Notes: generated from the sequence alone by a model not told the origin. A DNA stretch of 64,000 nt from Shinisaurus crocodilurus (GCA_021292165.1 CM037877.1:203526715-203590714); one strand, 5' to 3'; positions 21,681 through 34,178 are shown, numbered from the stretch's first letter. A program made the numbers and translations.

Positions 21681-22490
21681 GAGCTGCCTCCACATTTATT
21701 TATAGTTAGAAATGTGTATGCCACCTTTTATGTATTGCATTGTATTTACCACTTTTCTACTGAAAGTACCCAAAGTAGTGTACAACGTAAAACATAGACA
21801 AACATTTAAAATGTAAGCAGCATCATAAAATAGCCAATTCAAGACAATCTACAATAAAACACAGTACAACCATAATCTCACTGAAAGCAGAAGTAAAACT
21901 CCCAATGTAAAAGCCATCCCCATAGCATGGAGGGAGGGGTTGTGGTGGGGAAAGGAAGGCCTTTATCTGTGTCTGAAGACTGGCAAACTGGGGAATTGGC
22001 CAGGTGAGCCTCCCTTGGGAGCAAGTTCCGTAAAGGAAGTAGCATCATGGAGAAAGCCCTGCTCCTCATTCTCACGGACCATCTCACTAAAAGATGACAC
22101 ACAGAGCAAGGCCCCTTCAACAAATCTCAGTGGGTGGGGAGGAATATACAGAAGGGAGCCTTCCCCAGCCCACTTGATACTTTGAAGGTAAGACTAAAGG
22201 ACCAACACAATAAATTGGGTTTTGAAATTTAGCAGCAGGCAACATACAGAAGTATAACATGCTCCTTTGGGAGGGCATTCCACAAATGAGGGGCACCACT
22301 GAAAATACCCTTTTTCTAATGCAAATTAATCTCATCTGACATGGCGGTGGCACATGTTTGCATTTCACCAACCTGGCCATGTGGTTGTTTGAATGATGAA
22401 AGAGAACTGAGTCACTTTTTCCTGAGCCATAGAAATGAGTGTCCAATGCATCTACAAGCAACTTGAGATAAATTTTGTATTGCCCTCCTC
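21681..22490 (-). mobile_element. L2-like LINE 3' region, reverse orientation
   Basis: The layout matches a common squamate LINE tail read backwards: 'atttatttatagttagaaatg', then a 'cactttt..aaagtaccc' block, 'aaggcctttatctgtgtctg', 'ccaggtgagcctccctt' and 'gggcattccacaaatgagg'. A second example is at 63181-63700. The short open frames inside are not conserved coding sequence. Confidence 0.5.
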
Positions 22491-22955
22491 CCATGCATCA
22501 CTCCTTCAGATAGCTTTGTATGTTGAAAGTATGTGAGCAGAAAGAGATATCATGTAACGCTGGGGACCACTCCATTGGCTTGGCTGAGAGACCAGCTGCT
22601 GTTTCCATTAAAGTTGGTCATGCTAAGAACAACAATGTAACTTTAAGAACTGATACCTGAGTTTCCTTTTTCCCCTCCTCCCATCCATCATCCGATCCTT
22701 CTTTCCTTTTGTGTTGTGTCTTCTACACTGTAAGCCTGTGGAGTGCAGTGCTTAATAAATTTTGGTCACTTTAGAAAATTAATAACAACAATAACAACAA
22801 CAACAATAATCTACTAGGGCTTCAGTGTTGAATCAATTAATTGGTTTGATTAATTGCTTAAAACTTTAGTTGACAAAAAAGGTGTCCCCAAATAATTGGC
22901 AGCAGATTTTTTTTTAAAATGGGTTTTTTTATAATAAAAAATAGTTTTAACAGCT
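22491..22955. other. Unannotated, with (AAC)n tract
   Basis: No gene recognised. An (AAC/AAT) microsatellite lies near 22782-22810. It could be the tail of an unrecognised retroposon. Confidence 0.35.
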
Positions 22956-23540
22956 AAGGGCGCAATCCAGCTAAGCAGGGTCAGGCCTGGTTATTACTTG
23001 GATGGGGGGGGAGACCCCTCCTCTAGTTCCCTGCATTGAGCAGGGGGGTTGGACTCGATAGCCTTGTAGGCTCCTTCCAACTCTATGATCTATGAAATCT
23101 ATGAACCTCTGGACTCAGAGGATTACAGGCATCCTATGCAGGGTGGGAGGAGCGTGGAGGCAATCTTCGCCTCCCCACTCCTTCCACCCTGTAAGTCAGC
23201 TAGAGAGCCGATTTTGGCCATCCAGATGAGGCGCTTCAGATGGGCAGAGAAGGAGGCTGGAGCACCACCAGGATACATCATATCCTGGTGGACCCAGTAT
23301 CCTCCCCTCCCTGCCCCCTAGAATGCCCTCTTCACCCGTTCTCCGAGGTCGCTCTTACAACCTCAGAGACACAGCCAATGCAGTTCTTTCCACGCCAGCT
23401 TTGAGGGGGGAGAGAGGGTGATACGAGTGTGGATCCCCAGCTCCAAGGTCAGAGCTCTTTCCTGACCTTGGAGCCGGAAATCTGAATGATCCTATGGCCC
23501 TCTAGATGCTATCTAGGGGGCATAGGATCACTCTGTAAAA
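22956..23540 (+). mobile_element. Hairpin-ended DNA element, copy 1 (split by a 5S-SINE)
   Basis: The left end TAAGGGCGCAATCC is at about 22955-22969, the body resumes at 23106, and the right end is a hairpin (23488-23530, 'gatcctatggccctctagat' facing its complement with a 3-base loop). Copies with the same order lie at 48005-48380 (reverse) and 55401-56268. Left and right termini look like an inverted GGGCGCAATCC/GGATCACGCC pair, possibly a PIF/Harbinger-like non-autonomous element, but this is unproven. Confidence 0.6.
22970..23105 (+). mobile_element. 5S-rRNA-derived SINE, slightly 5'-truncated
   Basis: It begins within the 5S head at GCTAAGCAGGGTCAGGCCTG, continues through TTACTTGGATGG, and ends with TCTATGATCTATGAAATC. 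The head upstream of box A is missing. It sits inside the hairpin-ended DNA element, so it is the younger of the two. Confidence 0.85.
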
Positions 23541-24215
23541 GAAGCATTCCCTTTTCTCTTGCATAGGAGGGGATGCCTCTTCTAAGACGATGCTTGCTAT
23601 GACTAGCGCTGTGTGCAGATGGCCTCTTGAAATTCTCCACCCTATTTGTACGCAGTGAAATTGTGTGTGTGTGTGTGTGTGTGTGTGGAAGGAGAAATTC
23701 TCAAAGTTTCTCGGAGGTGGAGCTCACCAATCGCAATGGTAGCACAGCTTCTTTCTTTTTTCTTCTTCTTCAGGGTTTTTGTTTTTTGTGCTGCCTCTGC
23801 AAGTGGCAACAGCAGCAAATGTGCTGGCAGCCTGGCTGCCATTTTGCATCCTTCATCATGTTCCATACCTAGTGTCATGCAAGGTAATTGTGTGTGCAGG
23901 GAAGGGGGACACCACAAACAATGGTGGAGAAAATTTGGTGGTGGCCAAGAGTGCAGTGTGTTTTTTTCCTTTCTATTATGTACCTCTCCATTGCTTTACA
24001 GCCTACCAGGCTGCCTGCAGTTCCTGATCTGAAAAAGCCCCTTGGGAGGAACTTCATACCTCATGATGTCTTTGTCAAGGTTCCACCTTTACCAAGACGC
24101 CTTGATCAGCTCCTTAAAGATATTTCGCCTCTTTAAGAGCCTTTCCTGCCATCAGGATGCCACGTTCCTGCCCTTTGCCTTTTCTTCCCAGTAACATGGG
24201 ATTAGGCCTTAGGCG
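23541..24215. other. Unannotated, with (GT)n microsatellite
   Basis: A (GT)n tract at 23662-23687 explains several overlapping short open frames on both strands. No gene recognised. Confidence 0.4.
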
Positions 24216-24467
24216 TGTTGTAAAAGACACTCCAAACAATCTGAGTTTAACAATAACTGTTTACTTTGCTAAACTTGGTATGGTAAATTCACATTAACTT
24301 AGGGGATTTAGACAAATAGAGCTGTAAGATTTCAAAAAGCATGTATAATGGAATTAAAAATAATAATACCGCAGTTTCCTCTAACCTAGCTACACTTTCA
24401 CCTGTAGGCCTTAGTAGAGACTCCCTTCCAGCCTAGCTCTGGCTGTACTGCAGTTTTCTGTGATATT

Positions 24468-24504
<37 letters not shown>

Positions 24505-24713
24505 GCTTCTCTGTTCCTGCAGCTTCCCTGTCTCTCCCAGAAGTTCCCCACCACACACTGCCTTTATATACCCTCCCACATAACTAGTAGGCTACAAACA
24601 CATGACCTAAAACTGGGGAAATGAAACTCAAGAATGCTCCCCTCCCATTAGGAGATATTTGGGCCTTCAGGCCTCAACCTAACTCAAGCCTGTGTAGGCC
24701 TCAATCCTTCACA
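24216..24713 (-). mobile_element. Probable solo LTR
   Basis: On the minus strand the segment starts TGTGAAGGATTGAGGCC and ends TTTTACAACA, giving TG...CA termini. A TATA-like GGGTATATAAAGGC lies in the middle (near 24563-24577), placed as in an LTR promoter. A (CT)n tract (24471-24501) lies downstream of it. The flanks show no clear 4-6-bp duplication, so the limits are provisional. Confidence 0.5.
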
Positions 24714-25490
24714 GTCTTCCCCTGGGCTTTAATTGAAGTGCAGCAAGTTGAGGAGGTTACAGGCTGCCGGAGAGAGGAGTGCACAATGAAGGACAGGGCA
24801 CTCGCACACACTCCTCGGCCACCTCATAAGTGAGGTAAGCACAAGAGCACTGAACCCAACCCATGAGGATGCCTCTGTAATTTTCTTCTCCTTTGCATTT
24901 CTTTTCGAAAGCAATTTCTTTCCTATGAAATTGAATGAGAAGAGTAAACAAAAATGGGGAAGAAATTTTTGGCACAGCACTAGCTATGACACACATGTGT
25001 GCATCAAGTATAAATAAGCAGAGTATAATCTTCTTCCTACAGAACTATGGTTTTTACATATATGCAAATTTATGCATATATAACTAATCAACTAAAACCC
25101 ATACAGTTAATCAACTACGATATCTTTAATAAGCTGACAGTTCCATTTCCTATGCCTGGACAATTTCCCTGGGAGAGGGGTGGTAGACTACATGATAGGA
25201 TCACTGAGCTGGAAGGGATGAAAATGCTGTTTAGTCAGAGTCACTGCCAGTCTGACCTGAGGGGAAATTACATCACAGCTCCAAGTAGGGTGTTCAGCTC
25301 AGACTCTGAGCATGAGTCCACCCAGCCAAGTCACGCCAAGGGAAATTTAACTTAGTGCACCGATATGACAACTTTTGTTTTTTTAAATTGCTGGACGTGA
25401 GAGTTCCTGATGCTGCAAAGGTGGTAGAACCTCTTCCACCCGCAAGATCTTGTGTGTGAGACACATCCCCTTCCTAACCTCAAAGGAATA
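24714..25490. other. Unannotated stretch
   Basis: No gene or named repeat recognised. Confidence 0.35.
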
Positions 25491-25498
25491 CTATAAAG

Positions 25499-25839
25499 GA
25501 GGGGTAGGCAACGTGATGCCCATGGGCAGCAATGTGCCCCCAGACACCTTTCTTGGTGCCCATCAAGTTGCCCTAGCCCTCCCACTTTTATTTTGAATTA
25601 CGGTAACAGATTTTCATACCAGTAGCTGGGATTGCTGTGAAATAGGTTTCTGTTGGTGCTGAAAACTCTGGGGGTTCAAAGCAGTCATTTAGTGTGCTGG
25701 GGCTCAGATCCCACCTCTGCCTTGTACCAGTGTTTTGGGCACGGTACTTGTCCATCACCATGGGAGCCATTTTGTGGTGGTGCACCCAGGACAGTTTCTC
25801 AGATTGCCAGACGTGCCCATGAAATGTTGCCTATCCCTA
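25499..25839. mobile_element. Non-autonomous hAT element with perfect 8-bp target duplication
   Basis: The ends are GAGGGGTAGGCAAC and its inverse GTTGCCTATCCCTA. The 8-bp sequence CTATAAAG flanks both sides exactly (25491-25498 and 25840-25847). Size (341 bp) and the 8-bp duplication fit the hAT superfamily. There is no transposase frame, so it depended on a partner element. Confidence 0.9.
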
Positions 25840-25847
25840 CTATAAAG

Positions 25848-26815
25848 ACATCAGAAAAAGGCTCCCACAATAGCCACCATACACTGTCCTGACTTGTCTC
25901 AAACCCAGTGAAGGTTTTTGCTCCTACAACTGTTTCAGGGAGACTATTCTACAATTTCCCAGGATTTCATAGTTTCTTTGTTTTTTATTTTTTAAAATCT
26001 TCTAATTTCCAGCCCAAATTGTAGACATTGCAATTTGTACCTGTTGGTTCTTGTACCCGCAATCCTGTTACTGCTTAACACTTGTATAGCTTTTAATTTG
26101 CAGTGTGCTCTGTATCCATTCTTGTATTTGCCCTGACAACAGTCATGTGAGCTAGATTACTATTCCTCCAATTTTACAGAGGGCAGGCTGAAGAGGGAGA
26201 AAGCAAAGACACACAAAAGAAAGGATGGAGAAATAAAAAATAAAAAGCGCTACACTTTGAGAATAGGGGCATCCCTCCTGGAAAGCACTTGCTATATGTG
26301 CTCAGAATAACATGGTCAGACCCTGCTGTGCTACTCTCTTTTTTTTAAAAAAAGTTTACATGGGGAAGATCAAAGGTAGGCTCTTGATTTATTTATGTAT
26401 CAGCAAAGCTTTACCTTACAGCCTCTCTCTCCTTACAATATAGATAGTTTATCTGTGCACTCCATCAAAATGATTGTGTTGGCAATCCTCTCAGAGCGGC
26501 ACAGAGCCGGAAGGGCAGCTTTCATTCCTCTGCCATTATCTTGCAGGCCTGAATTGCGAATCCAATGTTCCCCCAGTTTCAGAATGTATCTGTATGACAC
26601 ACGTGGCCTGGAAGCCAGTGGCGTGGCGTGGGTCTGCACATCCAGAAAGAGATTAGCTGGGTGGTCTGCTTTGATGTTTCAGGTGCCTGTCCCGGAATAA
26701 TGTGAAAAATAGGACTAACATACGGAGGAAAGTTTCCTTCAAGCTAGTAAGATCTGGGTATTTTTACATGTGGGCATCTACAACCGATCCTTTGACAGTG
26801 GCCAACAGCAGCAGA
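25848..26815. other. Mostly unannotated; MIR trace and candidate conserved block
   Basis: 26100-26220 resembles a MIR ('ccctgacaacagtcatgtgag..ccaattttacagaggg'). 26430-26600 is unique and repeat-free and may be a conserved noncoding element ('ctgtgcactccatcaaaatg' through 'cattatcttgcaggcctga'). No exon with splice sites and domain was identified. Confidence 0.3.
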
Positions 26816-26817
26816 TA

Positions 26818-26985
26818 CCGTATTTTTCCGTGTATAAGACGCCCCCATGTATAAGACGCCCCCCACTGGGCAGTTTCGCAACCGCGCGGTTCTCTCCTCG
26901 GCTTACTTCCGTGTATAAGACAACCCACAATTTTTAGTCTAACAATTTTAGGGAAAAGTATAGTCTTATACATGGAAAAATACTG
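26818..26985. mobile_element. Mariner/Tc1-like MITE with TA target duplication
   Basis: The termini CCGTATTTTTCCGTGTATAA and the inverted TTATACATGGAAAAATACTG are ~23 bp with two differences. TA flanks both ends (26816-26817, 26986-26987). A 'gtgtataagacgcc' motif is repeated internally. Length is 168 bp and it is non-coding. Confidence 0.85.
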
Positions 26986-26987
26986 TA

Positions 26988-27547
26988 TGTAGGTCTAGTT
27001 CTTCAGAGGTAGCCAACCTGTGGCTGGAGGACTGTATCTCTTCAGACTAGGGTTGCTTGTCTCAAATTTTTCTTCTTTTAAAAAAATTTTTTTAAAAAAT
27101 CCTTGCACATTGAATGTCAGGGAGAATCAGTACAGCATGCCCGTTTGCTTATAGGGCAGTCATGTGTCCTACTTTGCAGGAGACAGTCCTCTAACAGAAA
27201 ATCTGTTAAAGAAAAAAGACAGAATTGTTGCACAATGCCTTCTGACTGGCAGTGCTGGGAGCCCCCCCCCCCCAATCTGGAAGGGCCCCAAGTCTGTTTT
27301 AAAGATAAGAAGGGAGAGCAGGGGCTTTAAAATTGCCCATCAGCAGTCACTACCTGGACAGCAAAGGCTGGTCACCTGGTCACAATCTTCCCCACTATGC
27401 TGAGAGTATTGCATTTCTATTTAAATTATAGCAATGGTTTCTAAATTTGCATCTATATGTATACATTTACATATACACATTTTATGCAAATCTCTGTCCT
27501 CTTTTTGATGCATTTCCTCTTTTTCGGTGATGTGTTAAGTGACCACC
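26988..27547. other. Unannotated, A/T- and C-rich tracts
   Basis: Includes a short hAT-end-like 'cagaggtagccaacctgtgg' at 27004-27023 and a C10 tract at 27265-27274. No gene recognised. Confidence 0.35.
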
Positions 27548-27557
27548 CTATTTGCTT

Positions 27558-27944
27558 CATCATCATCAGGCAATCACTCGTGACCTATTAAGATTGTCTT
27601 CCAGGATAAAAATTTACAAAAAGGAGATTTTAAAAGGAGGAAATTCTAAAGAAAATTGTGTAGACTCTAGCGATGGGTCCGTAAGTGACTGTGAAGGCCA
27701 ATTCTAGATCCACACAGCTTCCCACAGTGAGGACACAGGTTACCAGATGGAAGATGGTCCTGTAAAGGATTCATTTGACGTGCTTTTCGCTTAGCACGTT
27801 TCTCCCTTTCACCTTGCACTCGGGCTTCTTCAAAGTCCATAGAACCTTTGTGAAAGGCCAACCTCCAGTTAGATCGTTCATGGGCCAGAGCTTCCCAGTT
27901 TTCGATGTTTATATTGCATTTTTTTAGATTAGCCTTATGAACAT
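27558..27944 (-). mobile_element. 5'-truncated RTE-like LINE with C2H2 C-terminus
   Basis: The minus-strand frame encodes the end of a LINE ORF2: 'KCNINIENWEALAHERSNW', 'RLAFHKGSMDFEEARVQGER', a basic stretch, and a terminal zinc-finger pattern C-x2-C-x12-H-x3-H beginning CPHCGK. The 3' UTR ends CGTGACC...CAGG with GAT repeats. The flanks share CTATTTGCTT (27548-27557 and 27945-27954). This is the best-preserved finger of the three copies. The reverse transcriptase domain is missing. Confidence 0.85.
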
Positions 27945-27954
27945 CTATTTGCTT

Positions 27955-28472
27955 ATCATTGTTCCTATGTACACCACTGTATATATTCATTGTTCCTTCA
28001 GACTCAGCTTACTTACGGGTCTTGGACTTAAGGTGTATTGCAGCCCGCAGGCATTGAAAGCCCAATAATACTATGGAACTTAATTTGGAAAATTTGACGC
28101 GTGTGTGTGCTAAGGATGTCAGGTAATGTGATCTTAGGCACCTGCATATGTTACATCTAACACACACAGGCAAGCTGGGCCCAGGAGATGGAGCAGCTGG
28201 AGGTGAGAAATAGAGTGGGTGGGGGTGATACACATCTGAGACAGGAGGTGGGCATGTGTGTGATGCTCCATTGCACAGTGAATATGTGCACATTTGAGTA
28301 ATGTGTGAAAAGGGATCTTGTCACTCTCCTACTAGCAGTGGCTTCATTAATAGCCTTGAAACCCAAAGAAACTGGTTTCTAAGACAGGCCTAAAGAAGGT
28401 GGAGATTCATTGAGAAATGAGTATATGTCCTGCAAGCTGTCTGATCGAGAGTGCTCTCTCTGGCAACACTGG
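27955..28472. other. Unannotated stretch
   Basis: No gene recognised; the short open frames on the minus strand overlap one another without domains. Confidence 0.35.
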
Positions 28473-28703
28473 ATTGGCAGAACAGTGTGGTGGTGTGGTG
28501 AGAGTGTTGGACTGGGACTCAGGAGAGATCTGGGTTCTAGTCCCCACTCAGCCATGGGTGATTTTGGGTCAGTCACTGACTTGCAGCCTAACCTACCTCA
28601 TAGAGTTGGTGTGAGCATAAAATGGAGCAGAGGAGGATCATGTGTGAGCTGCCTTGGGCTTCTTGCAAGATGAAAAAAGGTGGGATATAAATGTAATAAA
28701 CCT
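28473..28703 (+). mobile_element. ACA/Sauria-type SINE
   Basis: The head 'gtgtggtggtgtggtgagagtg', B-box-like GGGTTCTAGTCCCC, middle 'gattttgggtcagtcactgac' and tail 'gctgccttgggcttcttgc..gtgggatataaat' are all present. It is somewhat more diverged than the copy at 13638. Confidence 0.85.
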
Positions 28704-30089
28704 CCCCCCCCCAAGGCATTGTGAGGCTTTCTGTGGCCTTTTGTGAGCTGATGTCATCACCAACTCCCTGTAAAATCAGTCTGAAGCAGTTTTGAAGGAG
28801 AGCGAGAGTGCATAGCGATGTTTCTAGGTGGACAGAATGCAAAAGAAAAAACACTGTCAACACACAAGTATAGTGCAAGCAATGGAACTTTGGTTCAGGA
28901 TCTCGACCGGCAGCAAGCCTTTTATCAAGTGCTTTCATAGAAGAGTGCCTGGCCAGCAACTATAGCATATCACTACAATTCCCATTTTATATTTATAAGA
29001 CTTATTTTACGCTAGAGAGTGAAAGGCCAGAGGAGAGGGGTCACAGAGGGAAGGGGTGTGGCTAGAGGAGGAAAGGCTGGTGCCAAAGGGCCCCCGCTGA
29101 AACTCTGTTGCCCAAGGACCCACAAAAACCTGGAATCTCCCATGCTCAAAAGCCCACTAGTGCATGTGATGGGATTCTAGGGGCACCTGGAACAGGTTTT
29201 GAATATGGTTAGTACTGTAGTACACAGTCGAACAAGACATTCTCATCTACCAAATGGATTCTCTTACTTTGTTTTAGCATTCCTACTTTTGCCTCAGGCA
29301 GACACTTTTATCAACATATGGTAGGCTGGCAGGCAAAATGCAGACCAAGGTTGAAATCACTGTCTACAAAATGCCCAAAAGAGGTGACACAGCAAAGCAG
29401 AGACAGAAATGTGGGAATTCATTGGTTTGATAGATATAAATCCCCCCTTCATCCTCCATCTGTTGTGTCAGCATCTTTGACATTAATTCTTTACAGTAAT
29501 AAACAGTGAGATAACAGCAAGTCACTGTGTGGGATGGAAGGAAATCTTGGGTGTGAAGTGAGTGATGGTTCTAGCTGAGATGTTGGCTTATTGCTAATAG
29601 GATTGTGGAAGTCAAATAATTCTAGTGTACTATTCAAGCCAAGATCTATTTTCAAGGGAATATTTAACCCTGTCAGAGATCCCACATAGTAGGTACAACT
29701 AGGGGGCTACAGGAAGATGGCTGTTTGGCTCTTCAGTCAGGATAGAATCCAGGCAGCCATCAAGAAGGCTAAAGAAGGTCCATTTTATACACTAAGAATG
29801 ATTTGATAGTCTTCCCTGTTTCATCAAGCTGCTGCTTCTGCTTCGTCCTTCTCCCCTTCCTTACAAAGTCTGTCCCAAACTGAAGTTTAACTTGAGCAAT
29901 CGTTGCCTGCTACACTGAAAACACTTAATTTAAATATTCCCTTATTTTCAGTTTATCACTCCCACCCCCACCTCTCTTTGTGGACCTTTTGAGCTATGCT
30001 GGGTGAGTGAGTCCTGTTTGACTTGTTATGGGCAGAAGTGGGTCAGGGGAGGATTTCATAAACATTCTGAGTCAGATTGTCAAAGACTC
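28704..30089. other. Unannotated stretch
   Basis: No gene, RNA gene or recognisable transposon seen. Confidence 0.35.
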
Positions 30090-30265
30090 AGCTGTAGCCT
30101 AACAGAGTGTTAGACTTAGACCAGGAAGACCCCGCTTCGAATCTCCATACAGCCCTGAAGGTCACTGGGTGAGCCTGGGCTGGCCACTCTCATCCTAACC
30201 AATCCCACAGGGTGGTTGTGAGGATAAGACGGGGGCAGGGGATTTATGCTATCCCAGAGCTCCTT
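30090..30265 (+). repeat. Old diverged ACA/Sauria-type SINE
   Basis: The order 'agagtgttagacttagaccagg', 'cgcttcgaatctcc', 'ggtcactgggtgagcctggg', 'cccacagggtggttgtgagg' follows the SINE body. The tail is degraded to 'gctatcccagagctccttgg'. Confidence 0.6.
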
Positions 30266-31639
30266 GGAGCAAAAGTGTCAAATAACGAATTTGAAGCAGA
30301 GGTCTTTGGGAAATCAGTTAACTCAGCTGCAGTTTGGCTGCCATACTGTCCTGTCTTGCTGAGCCATTCTGAGCCGAGCCATGCACTCTATATAGTCTCT
30401 CCTGCATGTTGCTTGATCTGGCAGAGCCTGAGCTTTATATATGTGAGTGGGAGGTAGATTTCATGGCAGGGTAAATAATCCTGCTCACCCCCTGGAGAGT
30501 TCCCCCCTTCTGTGATTATGCCCATCTAGGGCTGGCCTGAGGCAAGCTGCGGATTCGATGCCCACCTCCACTGGTTCAACTTTTGAGTACTTTATAACTT
30601 ATTGCAGTTGTCAGCCATTTCATGACTTTGATGCATGATTTATGTCTGTTATGTAAGATGTTCAATTTGCATGTATGGATCACAATCACGTTCACACTCC
30701 TGTGCACAGTCAGCATCTTTTGAATGAGCCCCGGGGTACTAAATCTTCCCACCAAAGTTAATGCAACAGGTCAGTGTTGCCAGCTTTACTAGTGCAGAGA
30801 AATAGTTTGCCCTATTTATTGCAGATACTTGAGTAGCAGTACAACAGGCATCCCCTAAGCAAAGCGCCCCTGAACCCCGGCACATCAGGCAGTTGGCTGC
30901 CCCTATAAACCCTGTGACCATCAACCCTAGATACGCATACTGGCTATACAGCACTCAGCAGCGCTTCTGGTTGTTTTAGTGAAGGGACTCTTCTTGTGCT
31001 TCTAGATTAGCACTGCATGGCTAAATTGGTCTCATGTAAAAACTGTTATTATCTGCTATTTGGATGCATCCTAAACAGCCCTGAGCCTTTATTAGGGGCA
31101 GCTTTAAGGAGAGATTTAAAAACTGTACGGGCACAAGAGTTCCTAGGACAACTGAAAGATGCTCTGCATATCAAGGCTAGATAATAACGCAATCCACACG
31201 TTAACTCATTTCCATAGTGCCCCTTGTCCAGATGCAGCCTGCCTGAGGCACTCAGCAGCAGGTACCTTTGCTGTGGTATAATCTCTACTATGAAATGCAG
31301 CATAGATAGGAGAGTTGAGTTATGCTAATGGGATATGGCTGCTGGGCGCTAGGATGATAGGCAAGACATTAATATTGTTGAGATGACAATCTCCTTGTGT
31401 ATCCAAAATAACAGACTGGGGTTTTATCAATGAGCAATGCTGCATCATCCCTGCACAGCGTATCCTCCAGGTTACATGACAGTTAATGTTATATGGCTCC
31501 ACTCCATAGATCTATGAGCTTCATGTTCCCCAAGGAGAAACATCCAACAGTCAGTCAAGTAAATATAGGCCTAATAGGGAGAGTAGATGTGATAAATCTG
31601 CCCTGATATCTTATGCTTCATATTCCTGCCTCCAGGCTA
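30266..31639. other. Unannotated stretch
   Basis: No gene recognised. 30528-30560 resembles one end of a hAT element ('agggctggcctgaggcaagc'). Confidence 0.3.
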
Positions 31640-31860
31640 TCATATAATGCACCTTTCCACTCGGTAATGCATTTCTCATGTTAAAAAACATGTAATCACA
31701 GAGAAACCTAACAAAACAATTAAACTATAAAGGAGACATTATTGTGCCACCGGGGATTTATAAAGGAGCTAAAGAGGTTGATAGCATTTGATTAAATGGA
31801 AGATACTTCCATTAGATTAAAGAAGATCGAGGAGGGAGATAACAGAAATCAAATGGATTG
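31640..31860. other. Candidate conserved noncoding element
   Basis: A unique AT-rich, repeat-free block with 'gtaatgcatttctcatg', 'aaaacaattaaactataaagg', 'gatttataaaggagctaaag' and 'tttgattaaatgg'. Composition and homeobox/TCF-like words suggest an enhancer-type element. Inference only. Confidence 0.3.
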
Positions 31861-32325
31861 AATGTGTTATCTTTAAATGGGGAGTGCAGACTGTGGGTCA
31901 AGTGGCAACCTAAATCATGTGAAGGAAATGAGCAAAAGACCTCTAGAAATGTCATTTCCCATGCTTTCTGGCATCTCAATGCTGCTGTGATCTCTACCCA
32001 TGCTTCCTGGTGCCAGCTGACACTAGTGCAAGGGCTTGAGACAGCATCCCGGCTTTAATCCCAACTTCTGAGAGCCTTTCCCAGCAACATGTCCCCTTGC
32101 CAAAGTAATTTGCAAAAGAGGGAGTGGTGAAGACATCTGACAGCATGGATTTGTGTCTGGGAGATGAAAGAGCCCGTGTTGAATTGGGCCTACATCAATT
32201 TGTTTGAGTTGGATCTACTCAAAATTGGGCTGGGCACATCACTACTTCAGACCAACCCATATTTCTGTCAAAAAAGGTGCAGTTTGCAGTCAGATTATTC
32301 TGGAGTCCTTGTTGAATACTGATGG
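31861..32325. other. Unannotated stretch
   Basis: No gene or named repeat recognised. Confidence 0.3.
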
Positions 32326-32460
32326 CAGGGCTGGGGGAACCTGCAGTCCTCCAGATGTTGTTGGCTGACAACTCCCATCACCCCAGACCACTCGCCATGC
32401 TGGCTGGGGAAGATGGGAGTTGGTGTACAACAACATCTGAAAGGCCAGAGGTGCCCCACC
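32326..32460. mobile_element. Palindromic hAT-type MITE
   Basis: From CAGGGCTGGGGGAACCTGC to a reversed 'ggccagaggtgccccacc'. The core 'ctgacaactcccatcacccc' is mirrored by 'gatgggagttggtgtacaac'. It belongs to the same group as 4295, 36305 and 43444. Confidence 0.65.
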
Positions 32461-34140
32461 TATGGGGAAACAGGAAACTTCGTACCTATATCATGCCTTG
32501 GATACCTATATCATTCTAGAATCTTCTCTGCCTTCTTCACAGTAGAGATCAATGACATCCAATATTTTCAATAGGTTTAGATTCTAGAATAGTACGGTAA
32601 ATCTTTGCCTTTCTGTAAAGCAATTTTTTTTAAAAAAATCACCCTATAAGGCTTCCATCTTATTTTACATTATATCAGTTAAGATATAAGATAAATTATT
32701 ATTGTCCTGATACCTAGCACAGATATAGTACATGTGGCTGCTTCAATGGTTCTTCTCCTGAACTAACAACTCATGTTCTACATCTTTGCTTATATTTCTA
32801 GCCACAATATGCTTGTAATGAATTTTGTTTTCTACCCATCCCTGCATAGTAATACTTGTTTAGAGGAAGATCCTTTTTTGCGATCTGCAAGTTAAACCAA
32901 CAGCACAGGGCCTCTGGCACAGAACTGACCTTTTTAGGAACTTCCCCAAGACAAGAAGAAAACTTTAGCTAAGCACTAAGGACATTGGGACACCTATTGG
33001 TTGGAGGTGTTGCTTATATAATCATTGCAATACCTGATAATAACTATGCTACTGTTTTAGTCATGTATCATAAGGACTGAAGAAGCAGAAGTGAGCAAAA
33101 CCCACTCATTATCCAAGGTCCTTTCCCCCATTCAGTTTCAGCTCTTGATAAATGCCTTTGCTATGCAAACAACTCAGAGGATGAAGTGAATTAAGGTAAT
33201 AAAAACACATTATCCCATATCCAGGTCTACTATGTGCATATGTTGGATATAGCTGGTGACCCTATCAGCATCAACAGATGCATCCATGAAGTTCTATGGG
33301 GGTCTGGATGAACATTATATTCACATCAGCTGCATGGATTGGGGATTTTCCTTGCTGCATAAGGGTGATTGTATAAACAAGTCCTGGAAGAGGAATTGTA
33401 TGTGATGAGAAACAGCTGAGACAGATCAGATCTCGAGTTATTGAAATATGATGTCTTATGAAACAATATCAAGTCCTAGTCCATGTGCTCTATATAAAAC
33501 ATATCACCTTCCAATATTTCCAGTCTCCCTCCAGCCATTCTCTTCCTCACAGAGTGGACAGGCTCTTCCTGTCTCTGTCAAGAACAGCTTGATTGGTTGC
33601 AGTACCTAATTAATAGGCCATGCAGGGTACCCTATGCAGATGTTGGTATTTGTTTTAGTGCTTTGCTACGGCACAGAAAATCCAAAGCATGTAATTTTCA
33701 TTATATGATATCAACATTTAATTCCAGCATTGGATGTGTCAACTCTAATTATTTTCAAGGAGTCTTGACGGCTCCAGGTATAAATCAATATAAATAATGT
33801 GTTCATAAACTCTGAATCATATCCCTAATAGCGTTATGCCTATAATTTTAATAGAAAAACCAGAGATTCTTCTCTGCTTTCAGTTATTGTCATTTGTGTA
33901 TCTTTGGTGCACTAAATAATATGTCCCTGGAGTACCGGGGACCCTACTATGGATGGCCATGGGTGAGGGGAGATGAAACTACTACTGCAAGCAAAGTGAT
34001 TTGGCATTTGGTATGTACCTTATGATATGACTGACTGACCAGTAAACTGAGCTGGGTACTGCTGTACCAAGGAAAGAAAGTGTGGTGAGGGGAAGACAGA
34101 AGGAATGGGGGAGGAGAGGGAGGAGATGGACACAATCTGG
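32461..34140. other. Unannotated stretch
   Basis: No gene, RNA gene or named transposon was recognised in this 1.7 kb of mostly AT-rich sequence. Confidence 0.35.
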
Positions 34141-34178
34141 GCAGAGCCAGCGTGGTATAGTGGTTAGAATGCTGGACT

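Noticed and set aside
23627..24136. Cluster of overlapping open frames on both strands
   Set aside because: They stem from the (GT)n tract and flanking low complexity; no domain in any frame.
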